Shown: positions 53,943 to 60,529 of the stretch, one piece after another | Numbering within the stretch: the stretch's first letter is position 1 | How the letters are laid out: each line of letters starts with the position of its first letter | Origin: Pseudoalteromonas rubra | Lineage (GTDB): Bacteria > Pseudomonadota > Gammaproteobacteria > Enterobacterales > Alteromonadaceae | NCBI RefSeq assembly: GCF_000238295.3 | Contig: NZ_AHCD03000038.1 | Location: 1 to 60,529, forward strand | Reading direction: 5' to 3' | Length of the DNA: 60,529 nt | Made by a program: the position numbers and the translations under genes | Notes under the pieces: generated by a model | The model's input: the letters and a program-made list of their open reading frames with translations, nothing else | Told to the model about the DNA's origin: nothing | Databases searched by the model: none

Positions 53943-54155
53943 ATGCTACTCAAATTCATTATTATTGTTTTGCTTTTCAGCATCATCTACAACTTGTTTC
54001 GAGCTTTGTTCATTATGCTCAAAGGCACTCACTCTGGTGAATCAATGTCCCGGCTACTGGGTAAAAGAGTATTTTTTTCAGCAAGTGTGTTATTGCTTAT
54101 TCTCATTGCAAAAGGGTTGGGCTGGCTTCACTTCAATCCAGCCCCGGGCTTATAA
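53943..54155 (+). CDS. small twin-helix membrane protein (DUF2909-like)
   Basis: A 70-residue protein with two hydrophobic helices (about 3-23 and 39-60) joined by a basic loop with SGESMSRLLGKRV. It is the only plus-strand gene of the oxidase locus, squeezed between surf1 (5 bp, divergent) and coxC (6-bp overlap, convergent). I recall DUF2909 proteins in the same place in related genomes. ATG 53943 is preferred to a TTG at 53910 inside surf1. Confidence 0.75.
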   Translation: MLLKFIIIVLLFSIIYNLFRALFIMLKGTHSGESMSRLLGKRVFFSASVLLLILIAKGLGWLHFNPAPGL

Positions 54156-55013
54156 CACATAAACAAATACAAACAGGCACAACCAAACCACATCGACAAA
54201 ATGCCAATACCAGGCACCAGCCTGAAACGCAAAGTGGTTATGTTCACTGAAATGGCCTTTCATCACCCGTAACCAAACGATCGCCAAGATAATCGCGCCG
54301 AGTGTCACATGCATACCGTGAAAACCAGTGAGCATAAAGAATGTATTGCCGTAGATACCTGACTCCAGAGTCAGCCCTAAGTCCTGATAGGCATAAACAT
54401 ACTCTTCTACCTGCAAGACCAAAAATGCAAAACCCAGTAGAATAGTTAATCCTAGGAACACCTTTACTTTGTTTCTCTGCCCTTGCTCCATCGCCGCATG
54501 CGCAAAATGAAGTGTCACGGAAGAAATCAATAAAATAACGGTGTTTATCAAAGGGAGACCCTGCCAACCCATGGCTTGTGTTGTGTCTCCCCCCGGGGTG
54601 TTAAGTAATGGCCAAACGGCTTCAAAGCTCGGCCACAATAACTCATGTGTCATGGCATTATTGCTAGCCCCACCCAGCCAGGGAACCGCAAACACGCGGG
54701 CGTACAGCAAGGCCCCAAAAAACGCGGCGAAAAACATCACTTCCGAGAAAATAAACCAAGCCATCCCCTGTCGAAATGAACGATCCATTTGCGCAGAATA
54801 GAGCCCTCCCTGAGACTCCCGGATAACATGTCGAAACCACCCGGCCAACATAAACAGCAGTAGACCGATCCCGGCATACAAAATGAATTGACCACCGGGA
54901 CTCTTCATCACCGTTAATCCACCTCCGACGGCTACACCAAACAAAGCAACAGCCCCCACAATGGGCCATGGACTTTGCTCTGGTACATAGTATTTTTCAT
55001 AACCACTAGCCAT
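54150..55013 (-). CDS. coxC: cytochrome c oxidase subunit III
   Basis: A 287-residue, seven-helix protein with the family pattern FSEVMFFAAFFGALL and FHGMHVTLGA, ending in HFVDVVWLCLFVFVYV. It overlaps cox11 by eight bases. Confidence 0.95.
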   Translation of the reverse strand: MASGYEKYYVPEQSPWPIVGAVALFGVAVGGGLTVMKSPGGQFILYAGIGLLLFMLAGWFRHVIRESQGGLYSAQMDRSFRQGMAWFIFSEVMFFAAFFGALLYARVFAVPWLGGASNNAMTHELLWPSFEAVWPLLNTPGGDTTQAMGWQGLPLINTVILLISSVTLHFAHAAMEQGQRNKVKVFLGLTILLGFAFLVLQVEEYVYAYQDLGLTLESGIYGNTFFMLTGFHGMHVTLGAIILAIVWLRVMKGHFSEHNHFAFQAGAWYWHFVDVVWLCLFVFVYVL

Positions 55014-55656
55014 GACTTAATCCTCGTATTTGTTGAAACACCGCGGCTTGTATACTGTGAACATAATCGTCCCCGACTGTGCCACGCCTGAGCTCACCGA
55101 ATAACGCTGTTTCTGGGTGCAATAGCGGACTTTTAACCGTCGCGGTTCTGTCCGTGATGTCATATAAGGTATAGGCAAGAGTCAGTTCGGCGATGTCAGT
55201 TGGCAGCTCTGTATCCACATAAAAGCGCAGCGTAAACGACATTTTCTGACGCGCCTGCATACTTTGCTGGTCAAAGCAAAAACATGCGAGCTTGTGTAGG
55301 TATTTAGCCGCCATGCCAGGTGAAACAGACGGAATTGCCTGCATAACCCGAGCATCTCCACTCAGGTTCTCGGCCGTAAAGTTCACTTCGGTTAATGTAC
55401 CGGGCGTCACTGTTACCTGATATGTCGCAGCTTTTACTTTGAACGGCGCCTGCCCTTGCGTATGGGTTGTGAAACTCACATCGACCTGCCTTGCCAAGTC
55501 TTGCTCTTCGCTGGCCTCAGCGGCGGTCAACTCTACTTTGCCATTTAAGCCTGTTATGTCACAGAACACGTCGTACAGCGGGACCAGAGCAAATGCAAAT
55601 GCAAACATACCCAGAACCAATAACACGAGTTTTCTCAGTAACGCGGTATGCATCAT
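55006..55656 (-). CDS. ctaG: cytochrome c oxidase assembly protein CtaG/Cox11
   Basis: A 216-residue protein with one N-terminal helix and a periplasmic Ig-like domain carrying the copper motif CFCFDQQ. It delivers copper to the CuB site of subunit I. It overlaps coxA by four bases. Confidence 0.94.
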   Translation of the reverse strand: MMHTALLRKLVLLVLGMFAFAFALVPLYDVFCDITGLNGKVELTAAEASEEQDLARQVDVSFTTHTQGQAPFKVKAATYQVTVTPGTLTEVNFTAENLSGDARVMQAIPSVSPGMAAKYLHKLACFCFDQQSMQARQKMSFTLRFYVDTELPTDIAELTLAYTLYDITDRTATVKSPLLHPETALFGELRRGTVGDDYVHSIQAAVFQQIRGLSHG

Positions 55657-57245
55657 TTCACCTCAGGTGGCGTGCTGAAAGTATGGTAAGGTGCTGGCGA
55701 AGCAACATCCCACTCCAACCCTTCTGCACCATCCCATACTTTGGCAGGCGCACGCTGACCGCCTGCGATACACTTAAATACCACAGCCACAAATAGCAAC
55801 TGCGATAAGCCAAATGCAAAACCACCAATGCTGATCAAGGCATTGAAATCAGCAAACTGAAGCGCATAATCCGGGATCCGTCGCGGCATGCCCGCAAGCC
55901 CCACAAAATGCATTGGGAAAAACAGGATATTCACACTCACCAGAGACAGCCAAAAATGCCACTTCGCCAATGTCTCGCTATACATATAACCAGTCCACTT
56001 AGGTAACCAGTAGTAAGCGGCCGCCATGATTGAGAAGACCGCCCCCGTAACCAATACATAGTGAAAATGTGCGACCACAAAATAAGTGTCGTGATACTGG
56101 AAATCGGCAGGGGTAATGGCCAGCATCAACCCGGAAAAACCACCGAGTGTAAACAACACAATAAACGCGATAGCAAATAGCATAGGGACTTCAAAACTGA
56201 TGGAGCCACGCCACATTGTGGCCACCCAGTTGAACACCTTCACACCCGTAGGCACAGAGATCAACATGGTCGCATACATAAAGAACAGCTCACCAGCCAA
56301 CGGCATACCGGTGGTAAACATATGGTGTGCCCACACAATAAAAGATAATAGTGCGATGGAGGAGGTTGCATATACCATAGAAGCATATCCAAACAGCTTC
56401 TTTCTGGAGAAGGTAGGCACTATGGTAGAGATCACGCCAAACGCTGGCAAAATCATAATGTATACTTCCGGGTGACCAAAGAACCAGAAAATATGCTGGA
56501 ACATCACAGGGTCACCTCCACCTGCTGCATCGAAGAAACTCGTGCCGAAATACTTGTCTGTCAAAACCATAGTAACGGCGCCCGCTAATACGGGCATCAC
56601 AGCAATTAATAAAAATGCCGTAATTAGCCAAGTCCACACAAACAATGGGAGCTTCATCCACGTCATACCAGGCGCACGCATGTTCACTATCGTCACGATC
56701 ACATTGATAGCGCCCATAATGGAGCTAACCCCCATGATATGCACTGCGAAAACAAACAATGCTGTATTGTCGTTACTGTAAGTGGTGGAAAGCGGTGCAT
56801 AGAAGGTCCAGCCAAACGCCGGGCCACCACCTTCCATAAATAATGAGGCAAGCAATATGAGAAAAGCGAACGGCAGAATCCAAAAACTCCAGTTGTTCAT
56901 GCGCGGTAATGCCATATCCGGTGCGCCGATCATCATTGGAACCATCCAGTTTGCCAGGCCGGTAAAGGCAGGCATCACGGCACCGAATACCATAATCAAC
57001 CCGTGCACTGTGGTCATTTGATTAAAAAAGTGTGGGTCAACGAGCTGAAGGCCCGGCTGAAATAATTCAGCCCGAATAATCATGGCCATGCCGCCGCCAA
57101 TCAGGAACATCAACAAAGAAAACAGCAAATACAAAGATCCTATGTCTTTGTGATTTGTCGTAAAAAGCCAACGCTTGATACCAGTTGCCGGACCATGATG
57201 TTCATGCTCTTGTTCATGAGCAGCCTGCTGTGTACTCGAAGTCAT
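55653..57245 (-). CDS. coxA: cytochrome c oxidase subunit I
   Basis: A 530-residue, twelve-helix haem-copper oxidase core. It has the WFFGHPEVYIMILP motif with the His-Tyr cross-link pair, the CuB histidines (VWAHHMFTTG) and the helix X haem ligands (DTYFVVAHFHYVL). It belongs to the mitochondrial-like A family, with the K-channel residues in order as far as can be judged. It overlaps coxB by four bases. Confidence 0.97.
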   Translation of the reverse strand: MTSSTQQAAHEQEHEHHGPATGIKRWLFTTNHKDIGSLYLLFSLLMFLIGGGMAMIIRAELFQPGLQLVDPHFFNQMTTVHGLIMVFGAVMPAFTGLANWMVPMMIGAPDMALPRMNNWSFWILPFAFLILLASLFMEGGGPAFGWTFYAPLSTTYSNDNTALFVFAVHIMGVSSIMGAINVIVTIVNMRAPGMTWMKLPLFVWTWLITAFLLIAVMPVLAGAVTMVLTDKYFGTSFFDAAGGGDPVMFQHIFWFFGHPEVYIMILPAFGVISTIVPTFSRKKLFGYASMVYATSSIALLSFIVWAHHMFTTGMPLAGELFFMYATMLISVPTGVKVFNWVATMWRGSISFEVPMLFAIAFIVLFTLGGFSGLMLAITPADFQYHDTYFVVAHFHYVLVTGAVFSIMAAAYYWLPKWTGYMYSETLAKWHFWLSLVSVNILFFPMHFVGLAGMPRRIPDYALQFADFNALISIGGFAFGLSQLLFVAVVFKCIAGGQRAPAKVWDGAEGLEWDVASPAPYHTFSTPPEVK

Positions 57246-58384
57246 TTGGCTTCCTCCTGTTTGCCGTCAAGGTAAGCTTGTATTTGGCTAGGTTGAATAA
57301 CTTCCCCGGTATCATTACCCCAGCTATTTCTTTTGTAAGTGATAACTCCGGCGACTTCTTTTAATGACAACTGCTTTGCAAAAGCCTGCATCGCGGTGCC
57401 AGGGCGTCCGTCCATAATAATTTCAATGTGTGCTTGTAGATCGCCGGTGACCATAGCGCTTCCCTTTAAGGCAGGAAACACCCCTTGCAGACCGAGCCCC
57501 GTCGGTTGATGACATGCTGCACAGTAAGCCATGTAAACACGCTCTCCGGTCGCCATTAACTCATCCTTGCTGAGTGTTTGGTCCAAAAGCGCAGCCTCTT
57601 GCTGCGCGGCCAGTGTTCTCTGTGCTTTTTCGTTGGCAAGCCATGCCTGAAATTCCGCCTCGGGCTTGGCTTCTACGACGACCGGCATAAAACCATGATC
57701 CTTGCCGCACAGTTCTGCACATTGGCCTCGATAGGTGCCGGGCTCATTGACATTTGTCCACGCTTCGTTAATGAACCCTGGATTAGCATCTTTTTTTACC
57801 GCAAAATCAGGTACCCACCAGGAATGGATCACATCATCAGAAGTCAGTAAAAACCTCACTTTCTTACCCGTTGGGATCACCAGTGGCTTATCGACCTCCA
57901 ACAGGTAGTTTTCAGTCTTACTTTCCATATTGTCTATCTGAGCTCTTGGTGTAGACATTAAGGAATAAAAATCGACATCATGACCCAAATATTCGTAATG
58001 CCACTTCCACTGTGATCCGGTTACTTTGATCGTCAGATCTGCCTTATCAGTGTCTTCCATCGCAATCAGTGTTTTTGTCGCAGGCACAGCCATAGCAACC
58101 AAAATTAAAAATGGAATAGCAGTCCAGAGAATTTCAACTTTTGTACTTTCATGAAACTGCGCAGGCTCCGCGCCTTTAGAACGCCGATGATGGATTAGTG
58201 CCCAAAACATAATTGAAAAGACAATCAGGCCAATTACACAACAAATCCAGAAGATGGTCATGTGTAACTGATATACCTGATTACTGATGTCAGTTACACC
58301 TGTGCGCATATTGTAGTCGCTTGCGAACGTGAGCATACTGACACATAAACACATCGCAATCGTGATGAGTTTGGCTATTTTCAT
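57242..58384 (-). CDS. coxB: cytochrome c oxidase subunit II with fused cytochrome c
   Basis: A 380-residue protein with a signal peptide (about 1-22), two helices (about 40-62 and 85-105) and the CuA domain with HSWWVPDF and CAELCGKDHGFM. A C-terminal cytochrome c domain follows, with CAACH (about 291-295) and a later Met ligand. The fusion makes this a caa3-like subunit II. It is the first gene of the coxBA-ctaG-coxC operon, with GGGAG upstream of the ATG. Confidence 0.96.
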   Translation of the reverse strand: MKIAKLITIAMCLCVSMLTFASDYNMRTGVTDISNQVYQLHMTIFWICCVIGLIVFSIMFWALIHHRRSKGAEPAQFHESTKVEILWTAIPFLILVAMAVPATKTLIAMEDTDKADLTIKVTGSQWKWHYEYLGHDVDFYSLMSTPRAQIDNMESKTENYLLEVDKPLVIPTGKKVRFLLTSDDVIHSWWVPDFAVKKDANPGFINEAWTNVNEPGTYRGQCAELCGKDHGFMPVVVEAKPEAEFQAWLANEKAQRTLAAQQEAALLDQTLSKDELMATGERVYMAYCAACHQPTGLGLQGVFPALKGSAMVTGDLQAHIEIIMDGRPGTAMQAFAKQLSLKEVAGVITYKRNSWGNDTGEVIQPSQIQAYLDGKQEEAK

Positions 58385-58685
58385 TAGACGTCTCCCTCAA
58401 TTGCTTCGAGCGTGAGAAGCAACGGTTCTTATTATCGGATGACTGTCATTTCACTTGGGTTATCCCATGAGTACTACACGACCATTTAACAACTAGTCAA
58501 AATTTGACCGTTTAGCAAGTTTTTGCCTCGTGTAGATTTTGTTTTTCAGGCGGGGAAATAGTTGAAAAATAGCTGTTTGTTAGGAGTCACTTATACACAA
58601 GCGCCAATGGTATGGTCACTTAAAAGTGTATACAAGAAGTAAAAACAGCCCGGAAAAGACAATCCAGGCTGCGCAGGGAAATTAA
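58385..58685. other. intergenic region upstream of coxB and downstream of lexA
   Basis: On the minus strand a TTGACT (58500-58495) with a weak -10 could start the coxB operon. The lexA terminator fills the right end. Nothing else is recognised. Confidence 0.5.
58642..58672 (-). terminator. terminator of lexA
   Basis: On the minus strand AGCCTGG, a ten-base loop and CCGGGCT (one G-U pair) are followed by GTTTTTA, just after the lexA stop. Confidence 0.65.
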
Positions 58686-59294
58686 TTAAACATCACCTCG
58701 GATAACACCGACCGCCAAGCCTTCCACCGAAAAGCTTTGCTGCTCTAAATCAACTTCAATGGGTGAGAAGTCCTCGTTTTCAGCATGCAGATAGACTTTC
58801 TTCCCTAACTTTTCAAAGCGCTTAACTGTGACGTCTTCTTCTACGCGTGCAACGACAACCTGGCCATTATTCACAACCTGAGTACGGTGTACTGCAAGTA
58901 GATCTCCATCCATAATGCCGATGTTTTTCATACTCATGCCATTAACGCGCAACAAATAATCGGCTGCGGGGTGAAACATTGTAGGATCGACTGAACAGTG
59001 GCTCTCAATATGCTCCTGAGCAAGAATGGGCTCTCCGGCTGCGACTCGACCAACTAAGGGTAACCCTAGTTGCTCAGGTTCATTTTCTACTAGCCGAATT
59101 CCCCTGCTTGCACCTGGTACCATTTCTATAACACCTTTTTTCGCTAACGCTTTTAAGTGTTCTTCTGCAGCATTCGCACTACGAAACCCAAGCGACTCAG
59201 CAATCTCGGCCCGAGTCGGAGGCATGCCGGTATCTTTAATGAAGACTTTTATGAGTTCAAAAACTTGTTCTTGTCGTTTGGTGAGTGGTCGCAT
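58686..59294 (-). CDS. lexA: SOS repressor LexA
   Basis: A 202-residue repressor, the same length as E. coli LexA from ATG 59294; the longer frame to 59369 crosses the SOS boxes and is rejected. It has the winged helix (TRAEIAESLGFRSANAAEEHL), the self-cleavage site Ala86-Gly87 in VAAGEP, and the catalytic Ser121 (GMSM) and Lys158. Two SOS boxes just upstream show autoregulation. Unlike in E. coli, no dinF follows and it borders an rRNA operon. Confidence 0.97.
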   Translation of the reverse strand: MRPLTKRQEQVFELIKVFIKDTGMPPTRAEIAESLGFRSANAAEEHLKALAKKGVIEMVPGASRGIRLVENEPEQLGLPLVGRVAAGEPILAQEHIESHCSVDPTMFHPAADYLLRVNGMSMKNIGIMDGDLLAVHRTQVVNNGQVVVARVEEDVTVKRFEKLGKKVYLHAENEDFSPIEVDLEQQSFSVEGLAVGVIRGDV

Positions 59295-59298
59295 ATAA

Positions 59299-59314
59299 CT
59301 GGTTTTCCATACAG
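59299..59314 (-). promoter_or_regulatory. SOS box 2 of lexA (near consensus)
   Basis: CTGTATGGAAAACCAG on the minus strand, with one mismatch in the second half site, lies five bases before the lexA ATG. Confidence 0.8.
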
Positions 59315-59322
59315 TGCATTTA

Positions 59323-59338
59323 CTGTGAGTATATACAG
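59323..59338 (-). promoter_or_regulatory. SOS box 1 of lexA (consensus)
   Basis: CTGTATATACTCACAG on the minus strand is a perfect CTG-N10-CAG site. It overlaps the -10 element, so bound LexA would block its own promoter. Confidence 0.9.
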
Positions 59339-59355
59339 TTATCATTTTTTCGCAA
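59328..59355 (-). promoter_or_regulatory. lexA: lexA promoter
   Basis: A -35 TTGCGA (59355-59350), a 16-bp spacer and a -10 TATACT (59333-59328) lie across SOS box 1. Confidence 0.65.
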
Positions 59356-59762
59356 CGGTTATTCTGCACGAACCTTAAACTCGTATTCTATTAGCTGGGC
59401 TGATAGTGCACTATACCTTGAGGCATCATGCATAAAGTGACTAACATTTATGTGTAACAGTACTTACCTACCGACCAACGCTACCATCATATTGTTCTGC
59501 TTCACTGAACACATTCAGGTAGAGTGCCGAGATCGGAAGCTTATGAACCAGCCTCCTCCTTGCTCTGCGGCACTGATGACGTGCCATTCATGCTCTTCGT
59601 GTAGCCTGTTAGTAGTTCCAACATCAAGTGCGAGATGACGGTGGTGTGGGGTACCATTCATACCACTGTGTCGCGTGTGAGTAGTTCCCGTATCAAGTGC
59701 GGGATGACGATGGTGTGGGCTTTGTGATCGGTAAGTTATACAACTTTTTTAAATCACACATA
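59356..59762. other. intergenic region between lexA and the rrn terminators
   Basis: No convincing gene is present; the short ORFs lack ribosome sites and family features. The right part holds the pair of related 40-bp repeats at 59611 and 59680. Confidence 0.6.
59611..59719. repeat. two related 40-bp repeats, 69 bp apart
   Basis: AGTAGTTCCAACATCAAGTG (59611) and AGTAGTTCCCGTATCAAGTG (59680) begin two blocks that continue as GCGRGATGACGRTGGTGTGGG and differ at about five positions. The second block contains CCCG...CGGG flanking TATCAAGTG, a small hairpin. Confidence 0.7.
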
Positions 59763-59795
59763 GCAAAAAACCCGCTGCATTACTGCAACGGGTTT
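59763..59795 (-). terminator. rrn-type terminator, distal diverged copy
   Basis: On the minus strand AACCCGTTGCAG, TAA, TGCAGCGGGTTTTTTGC forms a strong hairpin and T-tract. It is a diverged copy of the terminators at 60011 and 60255. Confidence 0.75.
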
Positions 59796-59940
59796 GACGT
59801 ACATGGAAGTACGAATGTCGATGAGATTCATGGATGAATTAAGTGCAAAGTACAATGACAGCGAGCAACGCGAGTACATTTACTTTGCGCAAGGTGAAAT
59901 AAGCCTTTTTAGAGAACGCAGGCCTATTCCAACATCCTAT

Positions 59941-60082
59941 CCAGCTTCATGGATGAATAGACAACACCGCTCTGTCTACAGCTTCATCGACACTTTTTTA
60001 AATTCCAAACGCAAAAAACCCGCTGCATTGCTGCAACGGGTTTCTTTTATTGGGCCCTGGCGATGTCCTACTTTCACATGGG
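59941..60082 (-). repeat. first copy of a 142-bp direct repeat with 5S 3' remnant
   Basis: This block is identical to 60185-60326, 244 bp away. It contains the flank, the rrn terminator and the last ~27 bases of a 5S gene (CCTGGCGATGTCCTACTTTCAC on the plus strand up to CATGGG). The 5S remnant then breaks off into unrelated GC-rich sequence at 60083. Confidence 0.9.
60011..60047 (-). terminator. rrn terminator, middle copy
   Basis: On the minus strand CCCGTTGCAGCAATGCAGCGGG and a T-tract sit inside the 142-bp repeat, immediately after the 5S remnant. Confidence 0.8.
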
Positions 60083-60184
60083 TGAATTGCGACCGAAGCA
60101 CCGCTTCGCAGCGCAATGAACGCGAGGCATGGACGCCGAGCCGGGAGCCCTCCACGGGGAAGTGTATCCAAAGACTGCTAGATA

Positions 60185-60326
60185 CCAGCTTCATGGATGA
60201 ATAGACAACACCGCTCTGTCTACAGCTTCATCGACACTTTTTTAAATTCCAAACGCAAAAAACCCGCTGCATTGCTGCAACGGGTTTCTTTTATTGGGCC
60301 CTGGCGATGTCCTACTTTCACATGGG
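60185..60326 (-). repeat. second copy of the 142-bp direct repeat
   Basis: Here the block continues without a break into the full 5S gene, so this is the authentic end of the rrn operon and the copy at 59941 is the displaced one. The repeat begins CCAGCTTCATGGATGAATAG. Confidence 0.9.
60255..60292 (-). terminator. rrn operon terminator (proximal)
   Basis: The same hairpin and T-tract directly follow the 3' end of the intact 5S gene on the minus strand. Confidence 0.85.
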
Positions 60327-60415
60327 AAACCCCACACTATCATCGGCGCTATTTCGTTTCACTACTGAGTTCGGCATGGAGTCAGGTGGTTCCAAAATGC
60401 TATGGTTACCAAGCA
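60299..60415 (-). rRNA. rrf: 5S ribosomal RNA
   Basis: On the minus strand the gene starts TGCTTGGTAACCATAGC, contains the conserved CCATGCCGAACTCAG and GTGAAACG, and ends GTAGGACATCGCCAGG. The ends pair as in other 5S genes. The length of about 117 bases is normal; the exact ends are estimated. Confidence 0.95.
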
Positions 60416-60502
60416 AATTCTGTAAAATCTGGAAAAGCGTATTAAATTCTTTCGTCTACTTTATTTCTTAACTTCTAACAAACAAAACCACTTTGGCGTT
60501 GT

Positions 60503-60529
60503 ATGGTTAAGCCTCACGGGTAATTAGTA
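60503..60529 (-). rRNA. rrl: 23S ribosomal RNA, 3' end (partial)
   Basis: On the minus strand TACTAATTACCCGTGAGGCTTAACCAT matches the conserved last bases of 23S genes (E. coli ends GTGAGGCTTAACCTT). The rest lies beyond the right edge. About 87 bp separate it from the 5S gene. Confidence 0.9.

Noticed and set aside
59527..59541. GAGATCGGAAGC resembling an Illumina adapter start
   Set aside because: The match is short and the sequence continues without adapter identity, so it is chance.
59794..60204. 136-codon plus-strand ORF and its 82-codon partner at 60197
   Set aside because: They read antisense through rrn terminators and the 5S remnant, and their similarity to each other comes only from the 142-bp repeat.
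1..60529. tRNA genes, prophage or transposase genes
   Set aside because: None could be recognised on either strand; only non-coding repeat elements were found.

Overview
The window looks like a piece of a marine gammaproteobacterial chromosome, most probably Pseudoalteromonas or a close Alteromonadales relative. The evidence is protein similarity as I remember it, plus gene order shared with enterobacteria and vibrios: srkA-dsbA, hslR-hslO-pckA-envZ/ompR-greB-tex, and bioH-comF-nfuA. No database search was possible, so the genus is an inference. The window lies between two rRNA operons, both on the minus strand. At the left edge are the tandem promoters and leader of one operon, whose 16S gene lies outside. 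At the right edge are the 23S 3' end, the 5S gene and the terminators of the other.

Left region (1-5100): the rrn promoters are followed by a small membrane-anchored RRM RNA-binding protein gene. Its last 37 codons, 3' UTR and intrinsic terminator have been amplified into a ~2.1 kb tandem array, giving ten terminators in a row. The array first uses a 248-bp unit and then a 204-bp unit, and it ends inside the 3' end of the convergent murI gene. This array is the most unusual structure in the window. A secreted-type or cytosolic DUF5610-like protein follows.

Central region (5200-26300): trmA; two tandem periplasmic DsbA oxidases (CPAC and CPHC); srkA; ccoG; two small unknown genes; and a complete type II secretion operon gspC-D-E-F-G-H-I-J-K-L-M-N with a UPF0149 gene at its end, all on the minus strand. 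Then come hslR, hslO (Hsp33) and pckA, with a pair of LacI-type operator-like palindromes upstream of pckA.

26300-41500: the ompR-envZ operon with an unrecognised third gene, greB, tex, a SprA-like putative metalloprotease pair, bioH, comF, an M14 carboxypeptidase, nfuA (with an IscR-type site), a MATE exporter and a polysaccharide deacetylase. Three copies of a small MITE-like repeat with imperfect terminal inverted repeats lie in the intergenic regions.

41500-50100: a complete chemosensory operon (STAS-cheY-cheA-cheW-mcp-cheR-cheD-cheB). Its layout matches the Pseudomonas Che2 type. The receptor carries three PAS repeats and ends in a WEEF tail likely to tether CheR.

50200-58400: an aa3-type cytochrome c oxidase locus (coxB with a fused cytochrome c domain, coxA, cox11, coxC, surf1, a small unknown gene, ctaA, ctaB, sco), with one small membrane protein gene on the opposite strand in the middle. 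58600-60529: lexA with two SOS boxes, then ~1 kb of non-coding sequence with repeat fragments, duplicated rrn terminators and a remnant of a 5S 3' end, then the 5S and the 23S end.
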